NCBI RefSeq assembly: GCF_016735615.1
Contig: NZ_JAERSF010000001.1
Location: 1,178,001 to 1,242,000, forward strand
Length of the DNA stretch: 64,000 nt
Reading direction: 5' to 3'
DNA from: Flavobacterium tagetis
GTDB lineage: Bacteria; Bacteroidota; Bacteroidia; Flavobacteriales; Flavobacteriaceae
Under the pieces are notes generated by a model, which saw nothing but the letters and a program-made list of their open reading frames with translations, ran no database searches and was not told the origin of the DNA. This document shows, in pieces, positions 30,260 through 37,977 of this stretch (within the stretch, counting starts at the first letter, position 1; each line of letters starts with the position of its first letter). A program made the position numbers and the translations under genes.

Positions 30260-31006
30260 ATGGAAAAAATTATTTCTTATCCAATATCGGTAATTTATTA
30301 TTTATTATTTGGTTTATGTTTGGCTGTTTTTCATCCAATTCAGTGGATTTGTTTAAATGTTTTTGGTTACCAGGCTCATAAAAAAAGTGTTGATTATTTA
30401 AATTTCTGCCTTTTAAAATGTACAAATCTTGTCGGAACAAGATATACAATTGAAGGTGTAGACACGGTTCCGAAAGGTGTGCCAATCATTTTTGTGGCAA
30501 ATCACCAAAGTATGTACGATATCGTGGCAATGATTTGGTACTTTAGACGTTTTCATTGTAAATTTGTAAGTAAGAAGGAGTTAGGTAGCGGAATTCCGAG
30601 TGTTTCTTTTAATTTGAAATACGGAGGATCTGTCCTAATTGACCGTAAAGACCCTAAACAAGCGATACCAGTTATCAAAGGCTTGTCTGAATATATCGAA
30701 AAAAACACAAGATCTGCCGTAATCTTTCCAGAAGGGACAAGAAGTAAGACAGGAGTACCAAAAGAATTTGCGCAAAGCGGTTTAAAAATTTTATGCAAAT
30801 ATGCACCATCTGCATATGTTGTACCGGTAAGCATCAATAATTCTTGGAAAATGGTAAAGTTTGGTTTTTTTCCTGTTGGTTTAGGAAATCACCTGAAATT
30901 TACGGCTCATAAAGCTTTGGCTGTTAAAGATTACAAGTTTGAAGAGCTGATGGAGATTACTGAGAAAGCAGTTAAAGAAGGAATAAATGAATATAAACAG
31001 GTTTAA
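30260..31006 (+). CDS. plsC: 1-acyl-sn-glycerol-3-phosphate acyltransferase
   Basis: Membrane-associated enzyme making phosphatidic acid from lysophosphatidic acid and an acyl donor; 248 residues. The catalytic HX4D motif is His82-Asp87 in VANHQSMYD, and the second motif FPEGTRS is near residue 156. A hydrophobic N-terminal segment (about 8-36) is the likely membrane anchor. The following acyl-ACP desaturase gene, 45 bases on, suggests a phospholipid/fatty-acid module. Confidence 0.92.
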   Translation: MEKIISYPISVIYYLLFGLCLAVFHPIQWICLNVFGYQAHKKSVDYLNFCLLKCTNLVGTRYTIEGVDTVPKGVPIIFVANHQSMYDIVAMIWYFRRFHCKFVSKKELGSGIPSVSFNLKYGGSVLIDRKDPKQAIPVIKGLSEYIEKNTRSAVIFPEGTRSKTGVPKEFAQSGLKILCKYAPSAYVVPVSINNSWKMVKFGFFPVGLGNHLKFTAHKALAVKDYKFEELMEITEKAVKEGINEYKQV

Positions 31007-31051
31007 GTTTTAGTCCGAGCTAAAACGTACAACCCAAATCTATAATAAGTA

Positions 31052-32047
31052 ATGTCTATAAAAAACATTAGATTAGAAGTAATGCAGTTTTTGGAAAAAA
31101 ACGTGGATAGCTTCGTTGAACAGTATTTAATTCCAGTGGAAAAAATTTGGCAGCCGTCGGATTTCTTACCAGATTCTCAAGGAGAAAATTTCTTTGAAGA
31201 GGTAAAAGAATTACGCGAGATTGCAAAAGAGCTTCCGTACGATTTCTGGGTTACGCTTGTTGGTGATACTATCACTGAGGAAGCTTTGCCTACATATGAG
31301 TCATGGTTAATGGATGTTGAGGGAATAGATCAACAAGAAGAAGGCCAAGGAAACGGTTGGGCAAAGTGGGTAAGACAATGGACTGGAGAAGAAAACCGTC
31401 ACGGTGATCTTTTAAATAAATACTTGTATTTGTCTGGTCGTGTAAATATGCGTGAAATTGAAATGACTACACAACACTTGATCAACGACGGTTTTGATAT
31501 TGGAACTGGAACTGACCCGTACAAAAACTTTGTATATACTAGTTTTCAGGAATTAGCAACTTATGTTTCGCATAATAGAGTAGCGCAGATGGCTAAGAAA
31601 TTTGGCGATAACAAGTTGTCTAAAATGTGTAAAATGATTGCAGGTGATGAAATGCGTCACCACCATGCATATAGCGAATTTGTTACTAGAATTTTCCAAG
31701 TTGATCCAAGCGAAATGATGTTGGCTTTTCAATACATGATGAAGCAGAAAATCGTTATGCCGGCTCACTTTTTGAGAGAATCTGGACAAAAAATTAGCAC
31801 AGCTTTCGAACAATTTTCTGATTCTGCACAGCGTATTGGAGTTTATACTGCAAATGATTATGTTGAAATCATGCAGAAATTAATCAACAAATGGGAAATC
31901 GATAAAATTTCTAATTTAAGTGATGAAGCTGAAAAAGCGCGTGATTATTTAATGAAATTGCCAGCTCGTATGGCGAAAATTTCTGAAAGAATTGTAATTC
32001 CGCAAGAGTCACATATCTTTAAATGGGTTGAACCTGCTAGACTTTAA
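31052..32047 (+). CDS. Acyl-ACP desaturase (ferritin-like di-iron)
   Basis: Soluble fatty-acid desaturase of the plant stearoyl-ACP 9-desaturase family, 331 residues, inserting a double bond into acyl-ACP using O2 and reduced ferredoxin. The two di-iron motifs are visible: EENRHGDLL (EExxH) in the middle and GDEMRHHHAY (DExxH) about 90 residues later. There are no membrane segments, unlike the membrane-bound desaturases. It lies directly downstream of plsC on the same strand and is plausibly co-expressed. Confidence 0.9.
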   Translation: MSIKNIRLEVMQFLEKNVDSFVEQYLIPVEKIWQPSDFLPDSQGENFFEEVKELREIAKELPYDFWVTLVGDTITEEALPTYESWLMDVEGIDQQEEGQGNGWAKWVRQWTGEENRHGDLLNKYLYLSGRVNMREIEMTTQHLINDGFDIGTGTDPYKNFVYTSFQELATYVSHNRVAQMAKKFGDNKLSKMCKMIAGDEMRHHHAYSEFVTRIFQVDPSEMMLAFQYMMKQKIVMPAHFLRESGQKISTAFEQFSDSAQRIGVYTANDYVEIMQKLINKWEIDKISNLSDEAEKARDYLMKLPARMAKISERIVIPQESHIFKWVEPARL

Positions 32048-32160
32048 ATTTTAGATCTTAGAGTGTAGATTTCAGATTTCAGATTTCAGATTTTTGATTG
32101 GAATTTGGAATTTAAAATATTTGAAATTTTTAAAGCAATACTGTTGCTTTAAAACATATT

Positions 32161-32205
32161 TGTTGATTGTTGAAGGTTTAAAACTTTTGGCAATCAACAT
32201 TTTTT
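32161..32205 (+). terminator. Probable intrinsic terminator after the desaturase gene
   Basis: TGTTGATTG (32161-32169) pairs with CAATCAACA (32191-32199) and is followed by six T residues. The 21-base loop is large, so this is less certain than the other terminators. Confidence 0.45.
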
Positions 32206-32226
32206 ATAAACCGTAAAAACTTCTGT

Positions 32227-32880
32227 ATGAGCGACTCAGCATTAATTATTAAAACCATTGCTTTTGTAAAAGAAAAACTAAACGATGCCGAAGGCGGACA
32301 TGATTGGTTTCATATAGAACGTGTTTACAAAAATGCTATTTTGATAGCGAAAGAAACAGAGTGTGATCTTACAGTTGTACAATTGGGAGCATTATTGCAT
32401 GATATTGCTGATAGCAAATTCCACAACGGAGATGAAACGATTGGTCCAAAAACAGCAAGAGCTTTTTTAGAAGCTCAAAATGTTTATGAGGTTATAATTG
32501 ACCATGTTGTCAATATCATTGAAAATATCTCTTATAAAGGCGGAAATTTCGAGAGAAAGTTCTCTTCTGTCGAATTGGATGTTGTTCAAGATGCTGATCG
32601 CTTAGATGCAATTGGTGCAATTGGCGTTGCAAGAGCGTTTAATTACGGTGGGTTTAAGAACCGAGCTTTACACAATCCAGAAATTGCTCCAGTTACCAAT
32701 ATGACAAAAGAGGAATATAAAAAGAATAACGCTCCAACAATTAATCATTTCTACGAAAAGCTTTTACTTTTAAAAGATAAAATGAATACCGAAAAAGGAA
32801 AAGAAATAGCTGCCGAAAGGCATCGTTTCATGGAAACTTTTCTGGCTCAATTTTATGCAGAGTGGGAAGGGTTGAAGTAG
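32227..32880 (+). CDS. HD-domain phosphohydrolase
   Basis: 217-residue HD-superfamily metal-dependent phosphohydrolase (YedJ-like). The HD residues are visible: an early His in HDWFHIERVYKNA, the His-Asp pair in LGALLHDIADSKF, and a distal Asp in VQDADRLDAIGAIGVARAF. The substrate is unknown; related proteins act on nucleotides or are uncharacterised. It is single-gene, with a strong terminator directly downstream. Confidence 0.88.
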   Translation: MSDSALIIKTIAFVKEKLNDAEGGHDWFHIERVYKNAILIAKETECDLTVVQLGALLHDIADSKFHNGDETIGPKTARAFLEAQNVYEVIIDHVVNIIENISYKGGNFERKFSSVELDVVQDADRLDAIGAIGVARAFNYGGFKNRALHNPEIAPVTNMTKEEYKKNNAPTINHFYEKLLLLKDKMNTEKGKEIAAERHRFMETFLAQFYAEWEGLK

Positions 32881-32901
32881 GTTTTCTTTAGATTAAAATA
32901 T

Positions 32902-32930
32902 AAAAACGGCTCTAATTTAGAGCCGTTTTT
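32902..32930. terminator. Strong intrinsic terminator
   Basis: The stem CGGCTCTAA/TTAGAGCCG is flanked by A and T tracts. It ends the HD gene and, being symmetric, can also stop transcripts from the minus-strand microprotein gene downstream. Confidence 0.9.
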
Positions 32931-32967
32931 TATTTGGTGATGATTTAATTATTAGAAGCTTACAGAT

Positions 32968-33087
32968 TTATAATTTGGATTTTAAAAGACACATCATTAC
33001 AAAAGCACATAAAAATCCAATTGAAAACCATAATAATTTTGTAATAACGTTCTTTCTAGATATTTCTCTCTTTTCAAAATTTGTCAT
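32968..33087 (-). CDS. Membrane microprotein, 39 aa (paralogue of the 34222-34344 gene)
   Basis: Translation from ATG at 33087 gives a 39-residue protein starting MTNFEKREISRKN, with one hydrophobic segment (KLLWFSIGFLCAFVMMCLL) and a basic end (KSKL): a charged N-terminus plus a single transmembrane helix. A minus-strand -7 box (TACTTTTG, 33110-33117) lies 22 bases upstream. The same layout and the LLWF-IGF-CA core recur at 34222-34344, and 30 of 34 bases over the core match (33004-33037 versus 34261-34294). That conservation argues that it is a real gene. The function is unknown. Confidence 0.7.
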   Translation of the reverse strand: MTNFEKREISRKNVITKLLWFSIGFLCAFVMMCLLKSKL

Positions 33088-33109
33088 TTTGAGTTACTTT
33101 AGAATATTT

Positions 33110-33117
33110 CAAAAGTA
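33110..33117 (-). promoter_or_regulatory. Candidate -7 promoter box for microprotein gene 1
   Basis: TACTTTTG on the minus strand fits TAnnTTTG, 22 bases before the ATG. Confidence 0.45.
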
Positions 33118-33229
33118 ATTTATGAGAAAGATATGGCTTACTGGAATAAGTTTTTAAATTATTAAAATAAGACATTTTTTCTTTTAGTCTCAACTATAAG
33201 TATTTAATCTTGCCTATTTAGTCTTTTTC

Positions 33230-34156
33230 TTATCTAACTTTCTGAACAAAATTTTGAATAGCATTCTTGAATTCTTTGTTCTGCTCATAATACAAAATAT
33301 GTCCGCCATCAATAATTGTAACCTCTTGGTTTGGAAATTTAAATAAGCGATAATGCTCTGGACCAATGTTATTGTCTTTTGTTCCTGAGATTACTAGCGT
33401 TGGAACTTTAATTGAAGCAGTTTCTTTTGTAAAATCACTAAAATATAACGGGCCACTCAATGCATGCTGAGCAAAAGAAGAATTTCTTTTTTCACTATTA
33501 TCAATACTGTCCAGTTTTTCAACAGTTGTTTTATTGTCTGATAATATTTTATAATCAAGATTGGCTTTTTTAATTTGCTGTTTAGCTTCAAAGAAAGTGT
33601 TTAGTATTGAACCCTTGTCTTTCACAGGAAAATCTTTCCCGAGAGTTTTGCCCATAAAAGCAATTTGATTGAGAAGTGAATCGTTTATGTCAAGAGTGGC
33701 ATTCAATAGAATTAAACCTTTTACATGTTCTGGATATTTCTCAGCATATTTAGTGGCTAAAATTCCGCCGAAAGAATGTCCAATTACAAATACTTTATCC
33801 GTTTTAAGATGAGCTCGAATTTCTTCGATATCATCAATCATTCTGTCCATGCCATAATTGTTATCTGTAGGAGATCCAGAACGGCCGCATCCTCTTTGGT
33901 CAAAATAATACATCGTTAATTTATCTTCTAGAACATTTCCGCCAAACTCTTCAAAAGATTTGCTCCACGCGCCAGGACCGCCATGTACAAAAATACAGAC
34001 TTCGCCTTTTCCAGAAACTTTCAAAAATAACGGAACTCCGTCTGAGGTTATAAAAGCATTATTGGAATCTTGCTTTATATTGGTTTTTGTTTGGCTTATA
34101 CCGCTCTGTGCGAAACACAGAAATAAAAAGAAAAGTAAAGGAGTTTTTAATTTCAT
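33230..34156 (-). CDS. Exported alpha/beta hydrolase (S33 proline-iminopeptidase-like)
   Basis: 308-residue alpha/beta-fold hydrolase with a signal peptide (about 1-21, MKLKTPLLFFLFLCFAQSGISQ), so it probably acts in the periplasm or outside. Visible motifs are the oxyanion segment HGGPGAWS, YFDQRGCGRS (typical of S33 peptidases), the nucleophile elbow GHSFGG, a late Asp in SGTKDNNIGPEH and the catalytic His in DGGHILYYE. The substrate is not predictable. It lies between two paralogous membrane microprotein genes on the same strand, with a large inverted repeat just before its start. I see no -7 box between the upstream microprotein gene and this start, so they may share a transcript. Confidence 0.88.
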   Translation of the reverse strand: MKLKTPLLFFLFLCFAQSGISQTKTNIKQDSNNAFITSDGVPLFLKVSGKGEVCIFVHGGPGAWSKSFEEFGGNVLEDKLTMYYFDQRGCGRSGSPTDNNYGMDRMIDDIEEIRAHLKTDKVFVIGHSFGGILATKYAEKYPEHVKGLILLNATLDINDSLLNQIAFMGKTLGKDFPVKDKGSILNTFFEAKQQIKKANLDYKILSDNKTTVEKLDSIDNSEKRNSSFAQHALSGPLYFSDFTKETASIKVPTLVISGTKDNNIGPEHYRLFKFPNQEVTIIDGGHILYYEQNKEFKNAIQNFVQKVR

Positions 34157-34164
34157 TTTTAAAG

Positions 34165-34221
34165 TTTTTTTTCTGCTGTTTTAATTAGGATAAATGTATA
34201 ATTAAAACAGCAGAGAAAAAA
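34165..34221. repeat. 23-bp inverted repeat with 11-base spacer
   Basis: The arms 34165-34187 and 34199-34221 are complementary, with one mismatch (T at 34171 against G at 34215) and a perfect 16-bp core including CTGCTGTTTTAATTA. It fills the gap between the stop of the upstream microprotein gene and the hydrolase start. It is not a normal terminator on either strand: the right arm is not followed by a T tract. Confidence 0.8.
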
Positions 34222-34344
34222 CTAATGATTACTTTTCATTAAGAAATAAGTAATAATTGTAGCACAGAAAAAACCTATTGCAAACCATAATAATCGAGCC
34301 ACTCTATTGTCTCGTATTATTTCCATTCTATCTTCTTGTGTCAT
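34222..34344 (-). CDS. Membrane microprotein, 40 aa (paralogue of the 32968-33087 gene)
   Basis: Translation from ATG at 34344 gives a 40-residue protein starting MTQEDRMEIIRDNRVA, with one hydrophobic helix (RLLWFAIGFFCATIITYFLM) and the end KSNH. A minus-strand -7 box (TATTTTTG, 34364-34371) lies 19 bases upstream. It shares its layout (MT, EI-R-N, LLWF-IGF-CA, KS near the end) with the microprotein on the other side of the hydrolase gene. Its stop codon abuts the large inverted repeat. The function is unknown. Confidence 0.7.
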   Translation of the reverse strand: MTQEDRMEIIRDNRVARLLWFAIGFFCATIITYFLMKSNH

Positions 34345-34363
34345 CTTTGAATAATTTAAAAGG

Positions 34364-34371
34364 CAAAAATA
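34364..34371 (-). promoter_or_regulatory. Candidate -7 promoter box for microprotein gene 2
   Basis: TATTTTTG on the minus strand fits TAnnTTTG, 19 bases before the ATG at 34344. Confidence 0.45.
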
Positions 34372-34441
34372 GTTTTAGAAAATATATTAATAAGTTACTT
34401 TAGGGTTTAAAAGCAATACAATAAGACATTTTTATCATAAA

Positions 34442-34470
34442 AAAAAGCCGTTCAAAATGAACAGCTTTTT
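34442..34470 (-). terminator. Intrinsic terminator of the feoAB transcript
   Basis: Read on the minus strand, AGCTGTTCA and TGAACGGCT flank a TTT loop and pair with one mismatch, followed by a run of T residues. It lies 40 bases past the stop of the Cys-rich microprotein. Confidence 0.75.
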
Positions 34471-34509
34471 TACTTTGTACCTATGAACCTTTGTCTTTTT
34501 GTCCCTTTT

Positions 34510-34635
34510 TTAAGAACATCCACAATCAGTTCCTCCGCCGCAGTCTTTTTTCTTTTTCGATTTAAAGAAGAACTTTTTGATCAAAAAAACAACTGCAAAT
34601 CCTAATATCGCAAAGGCTATAATTTCTTGAAACAT
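34510..34635 (-). CDS. FeoB-associated Cys-rich membrane microprotein
   Basis: 41-residue protein: one transmembrane helix (about 3-19, QEIIAFAILGFAVVFLI), a Lys/Phe stretch (KKFFFKSKKKK) and a Cys/Gly-rich tail (DCGGGTDCGCS, three Cys). This is the pattern of the FeoB-associated Cys-rich membrane protein family. It starts 6 bases after the feoB stop and precedes the terminator, so it is the third gene of the feo operon. The tail probably binds metal at the inner membrane; its precise role in Fe(II) uptake is not established. Confidence 0.85.
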   Translation of the reverse strand: MFQEIIAFAILGFAVVFLIKKFFFKSKKKKDCGGGTDCGCS

Positions 34636-34641
34636 AACTTT

Positions 34642-36741
34642 TTATTTTAAAAGTTGATACGCAATTAATGCGGTAAAATAAGCTAATCCGCTCATGAAGA
34701 CTAACTGCATTGCTGGCCATTTCCATGAATTGGTTTCTTTTTTTGTAATCGCCAATGTACTGGCGCATTGCATTGCAAAAGCATAAAACAGCAGTAAAGA
34801 GATTCCGGTTGCAAAGTCAAATACTTTTTTTCCGGTATCTGGGCGAATTTCTGCCTGCATTTTGCTTTTTATGGTCGACTCATTATCAGTATCTCCAACA
34901 CTATAAATGGTTGCCAATGTTCCTACGAAAACTTCGCGGGCAGCAAACGAACTGATTAAGGCGATTCCGATTTTCCAATCGTAACCTAAAGGCTGAATCG
35001 CAGGTTCTATTGCTCGACCCATTAATCCGATATATGAATTCTCTAGTTTTTGAGAGTTAACTTCATTTTCAAATTGAGTTTCGTCTAAAGTTGTGTTGAC
35101 AAACCTTTCTTTAACAATAGTTTCAGCGTCATTAAATTCTTTTCCTGGACCGTAAGAAGCTAAGAACCATAGAATAACCGATATTGCTAGAATAATTTTA
35201 CCCGCACCAAGAACAAATGCTTTGGTTTTTTCTACTACATTGATTCCGACATTTTTGAAAAGAGGCATTTTATAGCTTGGCATTTCAACAACGAAATACG
35301 TTTTTGATTCTAGCTTCAAAACCTTATTCAAAATATAAGCCGATAAAATAGCCATAAAGAATCCTAAAACATATAATGACATAAGAGTTAATCCTTGAAG
35401 ATTTAATACTCCAAAAACTCTTTTGCTCGGAATAACCAATGAAATAATAATGGCATAAACGGGTAACCTTGCCGAACAAGTCGTAAATGGCGTTACCAAA
35501 ATAGTGATTAAACGCTCTTTCCAGTTTTCAATATTTCTTGTTGCCATAATTGCCGGAATCGCACAGGCAGTTCCCGAAATTAAAGGCACGACACTTTTTC
35601 CTGAAAGCCCAAATCGGCGCATGATTTTATCCATCAGGAAAACCACACGACTCATATAACCGCTTTCTTCCAGAATAGAAATAAATAAGAACAGGAAAGC
35701 AATCTGCGGAATAAAAATAATAACTCCGCCTATTCCCGGAATAATTCCCTGCGAAAGTAAATCGGTCAAAATACCGCTTGGAAGTTCTGCTGCAACCCAA
35801 CTGCTTAATGAAGCAAAAGTGCTGTCAATGAAATCCATTGGAATAGTTGACCAGCTAAAAATCGATTGGAAAATCAAAAACAGAATCGCAAAAAAGATAA
35901 CGTAACCAAAAACCTTGTGCGTTAAGACACGGTCAATTTTAGCACGAATGTCTTTTGCCATCGAAGTATCGACTTTCAAACCTTCTTTTAAAACATCATT
36001 GATAAACTGATATCTTTTAATGGTTTCTTTCTGTTGTAGACGTTTTAATTCTGAATGCGATTTGGTAAATGTACCTCTGATTTCATTCCGATCTAAATTC
36101 AAGAAATTAACATCTTGCGTAATTACCAGCCACAATTTATACATTAATTGGTTTGGAAATGCTTTTTGTAATTTTTCAAAATATTCGGGGTCAATTACAG
36201 AAGCATTTAAGCAAGGTTCGTGCGTAATGTTTTTATAAGAAACAATCAGCTCTTTTAATTCTTCAATACCTAAACCTTTGCGTGAACTTACTAAAGCAAT
36301 TTTTGTTTTTAGCTTTTCTTCTAAATATGGAATATCCAAAGAAATTCCTTTTCGTTCCATACGATCAGACATATTGATAACCAAAATTGTTGGAATTTCA
36401 AGGTCTTTTATCTGAGTGTAAATTAGTAAATTTCGTTTCAGATTTTCAACATCTGTCACCACAACTGCTACATCTGGATATAATTTATCGTTTTTGTTTA
36501 ATAAGAGTTCAATAACGACACTTTCGTCCATAGAACTTGCGTTCAAACTGTACGTTCCTGGTAAATCTAAAATATTTGCTTTTACGTTATTGGGTAATTT
36601 GCAGAAACCCATTTTCTTCTCAACCGTAATTCCAGGATAATTCCCAACTTGCTGGTTAAGACCTGTTAATTGATTAAAAACAGAAGTTTTTCCGGTATTT
36701 GGATTTCCGATAAGGGCAACATTGATATTCTGAACACTCAT
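34642..36741 (-). CDS. feoB: Ferrous iron transport protein B
   Basis: Inner-membrane Fe(II) transporter with an N-terminal G-protein domain, 699 residues. The G1 P-loop GNPNTGKT is residues 11-18; DLPG (G3) and NMSD (G4) follow. The helical spacer domain is about 170-260. The membrane part shows the Gate motifs with Cys residues (GTACAIPAI and VTPFTTCSARLPVY), then PGAGKIILAISVILWF-type helices and the C-terminal domain with the SSFAAREVFVGTLATIY segment. The start ATG overlaps the feoA stop (TAATG), indicating coupled translation. Confidence 0.98.
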   Translation of the reverse strand: MSVQNINVALIGNPNTGKTSVFNQLTGLNQQVGNYPGITVEKKMGFCKLPNNVKANILDLPGTYSLNASSMDESVVIELLLNKNDKLYPDVAVVVTDVENLKRNLLIYTQIKDLEIPTILVINMSDRMERKGISLDIPYLEEKLKTKIALVSSRKGLGIEELKELIVSYKNITHEPCLNASVIDPEYFEKLQKAFPNQLMYKLWLVITQDVNFLNLDRNEIRGTFTKSHSELKRLQQKETIKRYQFINDVLKEGLKVDTSMAKDIRAKIDRVLTHKVFGYVIFFAILFLIFQSIFSWSTIPMDFIDSTFASLSSWVAAELPSGILTDLLSQGIIPGIGGVIIFIPQIAFLFLFISILEESGYMSRVVFLMDKIMRRFGLSGKSVVPLISGTACAIPAIMATRNIENWKERLITILVTPFTTCSARLPVYAIIISLVIPSKRVFGVLNLQGLTLMSLYVLGFFMAILSAYILNKVLKLESKTYFVVEMPSYKMPLFKNVGINVVEKTKAFVLGAGKIILAISVILWFLASYGPGKEFNDAETIVKERFVNTTLDETQFENEVNSQKLENSYIGLMGRAIEPAIQPLGYDWKIGIALISSFAAREVFVGTLATIYSVGDTDNESTIKSKMQAEIRPDTGKKVFDFATGISLLLFYAFAMQCASTLAITKKETNSWKWPAMQLVFMSGLAYFTALIAYQLLK

Positions 36742-36980
36742 TACAAATTGGTTTTGATAAGTTCAACTTCAATTTCACGAGCTGTTTCAATACGGATTGC
36801 AACATGAGAACCATTTATGTCTAAATATAATGGATCGCCAAAAGGAGCAACCTGCAACAATTCAACTAAACTGCCAGGAAGACAACCCATTTCTAATAAT
36901 TTAAGTGGAATAAGATCGATATCAAAATCTTTGATAATGGCTTTTTCGCCTTTTTTCAGAGTGTGTATTGTATTTTGCAA
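36741..36980 (-). CDS. feoA: Ferrous iron transport protein A
   Basis: 79-residue cytosolic SH3-like protein that assists FeoB. It shows the typical FeoA pattern LKKGEKAIIKDFDIDLIPLKLLEMGCLPGSLVELLQVAPFGDPLYLDINGSHVAIR. It is translationally coupled to feoB by a one-base overlap and is the first gene of the feo operon, with a promoter box and two direct repeats immediately upstream. Confidence 0.95.
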   Translation of the reverse strand: MQNTIHTLKKGEKAIIKDFDIDLIPLKLLEMGCLPGSLVELLQVAPFGDPLYLDINGSHVAIRIETAREIEVELIKTNL

Positions 36981-36984
36981 GCTT

Positions 36985-37005
36985 ATTTAGATTGAATTTA
37001 GATTG
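36985..37005. promoter_or_regulatory. Direct repeat ATTTAGATTG x2 in the feoA leader (possible operator)
   Basis: Two identical 10-mers at 36985-36994 and 36996-37005 are one helical turn apart, between the -7 box and the feoA start, where a repressor would block transcription. The half-site TTTAGA also occurs in the palindrome before mntH. Similar TTTAGATT words occur in other intergenic repeats, so the role is uncertain. Confidence 0.4.
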
Positions 37006-37013
37006 CAAAAGTA
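37006..37013 (-). promoter_or_regulatory. Candidate -7 promoter box for feoAB
   Basis: TACTTTTG on the minus strand fits TAnnTTTG, 25 bases before the feoA ATG. Confidence 0.55.
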
Positions 37014-37083
37014 GGCAATTATTCTTTATTCCAAGGTATTTAACACTTCCACAAATGCTAAATGTTTCTAAAAATGGGGGATT

Positions 37084-37749
37084 TTACTCTTGAGAAAGGA
37101 ATTCGATGTCTTCTAAAAGGCGTTTTATGTCTTCTTTATTTGTTCCGTCATAAAAACCTCTAACGCGGCGTTTTTGATCGACCAAAACAAAATTCTCTGT
37201 ATGCACCATATCATAAAGCTGATCTGGCCTACCAAGTTTCACGGCCAAATACGATTTTCTGGCCATAGTGTAGATTTCTTTTTTATCGCCCGTCACTAAA
37301 TTCCACTTGCTGTCTACAACACCATATTTTATAGCATAAGCTTTTAAAACAGAAACACTATCAACTTCTGGAAAAACAGTATGCGAAAGCAGCATTACTT
37401 TTGGATTGTTTAAAACTGCTTTTTGAACATCTACCAAATTGGTTGACATTTTCGGGCAGATTGATCCGCAGGTTGTAAAGAAGAAATCGGCAACATAAAT
37501 CTTTCCTTCATAATTTTTTTGTGTAATGGTATCACCATTTTGGTTGATGAAAGAAAAATCGGCAATTGTGTGGTATTTGCTTTTATATTGAACGGTACTG
37601 TCTACCAATTCAGGATTTACATCGGCAGGATTATAGATTGGGAGCGTCTTTTTAGGTTTCAGCGCAGAATAAAACAAAGATATCGTAACAACCGAAAACA
37701 CTATCAATACAATAAAGAATTTGCGGTATTTATATAAAAGCGATTTCAT
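37084..37749 (-). CDS. SCO1/SenC family copper chaperone
   Basis: Membrane-anchored thioredoxin-fold protein of 221 residues that in this family delivers copper to the CuA site of cytochrome c oxidase. It has an N-terminal membrane helix (about 9-29), the metal-binding CxxxC in FFTTCGSICPKM, and a distal His in DMVHTENFVLVD. I chose ATG 37749 over the in-frame TTG at 37767 because that TTG is part of the -7 promoter box. It lies upstream of feoAB on the same strand, but the feo operon has its own promoter. Confidence 0.92.
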   Translation of the reverse strand: MKSLLYKYRKFFIVLIVFSVVTISLFYSALKPKKTLPIYNPADVNPELVDSTVQYKSKYHTIADFSFINQNGDTITQKNYEGKIYVADFFFTTCGSICPKMSTNLVDVQKAVLNNPKVMLLSHTVFPEVDSVSVLKAYAIKYGVVDSKWNLVTGDKKEIYTMARKSYLAVKLGRPDQLYDMVHTENFVLVDQKRRVRGFYDGTNKEDIKRLLEDIEFLSQE

Positions 37750-37764
37750 AAAAATAATTTGGCG

Positions 37765-37772
37765 CAAAAATA
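37765..37772 (-). promoter_or_regulatory. Candidate -7 promoter box for the SCO1 gene
   Basis: TATTTTTG on the minus strand fits TAnnTTTG, 15 bases before the chosen ATG; it decides the start. Confidence 0.5.
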
Positions 37773-37943
37773 CAAAAAGCAGATTCTAAAAACTTTACTG
37801 TATTATTTTTTTAACAGCCTTTTGTAACTTTTACAAATGCTTGTAGACAAATAAATCAAACTGTTAGAACTCTAATTGTGAAATTTGTTTGTTTTTTTGA
37901 CTTTACAGTTAGAATTTTAACATAATTTTTAAAATAATAACAA

Positions 37944-37951
37944 TATGTTTG
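37944..37951 (+). promoter_or_regulatory. Candidate -7 promoter box for the M13 peptidase gene
   Basis: TATGTTTG fits TAnnTTTG, 26 bases before the ATG at 37978. Confidence 0.5.
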
Positions 37952-37977
37952 TATTTTCCCTTAAACAATAATTTTTT

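Noticed and set aside
34165..34221. Terminator for the upstream microprotein gene
   Set aside because: The stem is followed by A rather than T residues on the transcript strand.
34562..34768. 68-codon minus-strand frame over the feoB end
   Set aside because: It overlaps feoB and the Cys-rich microprotein in another frame and has no recognisable sequence.
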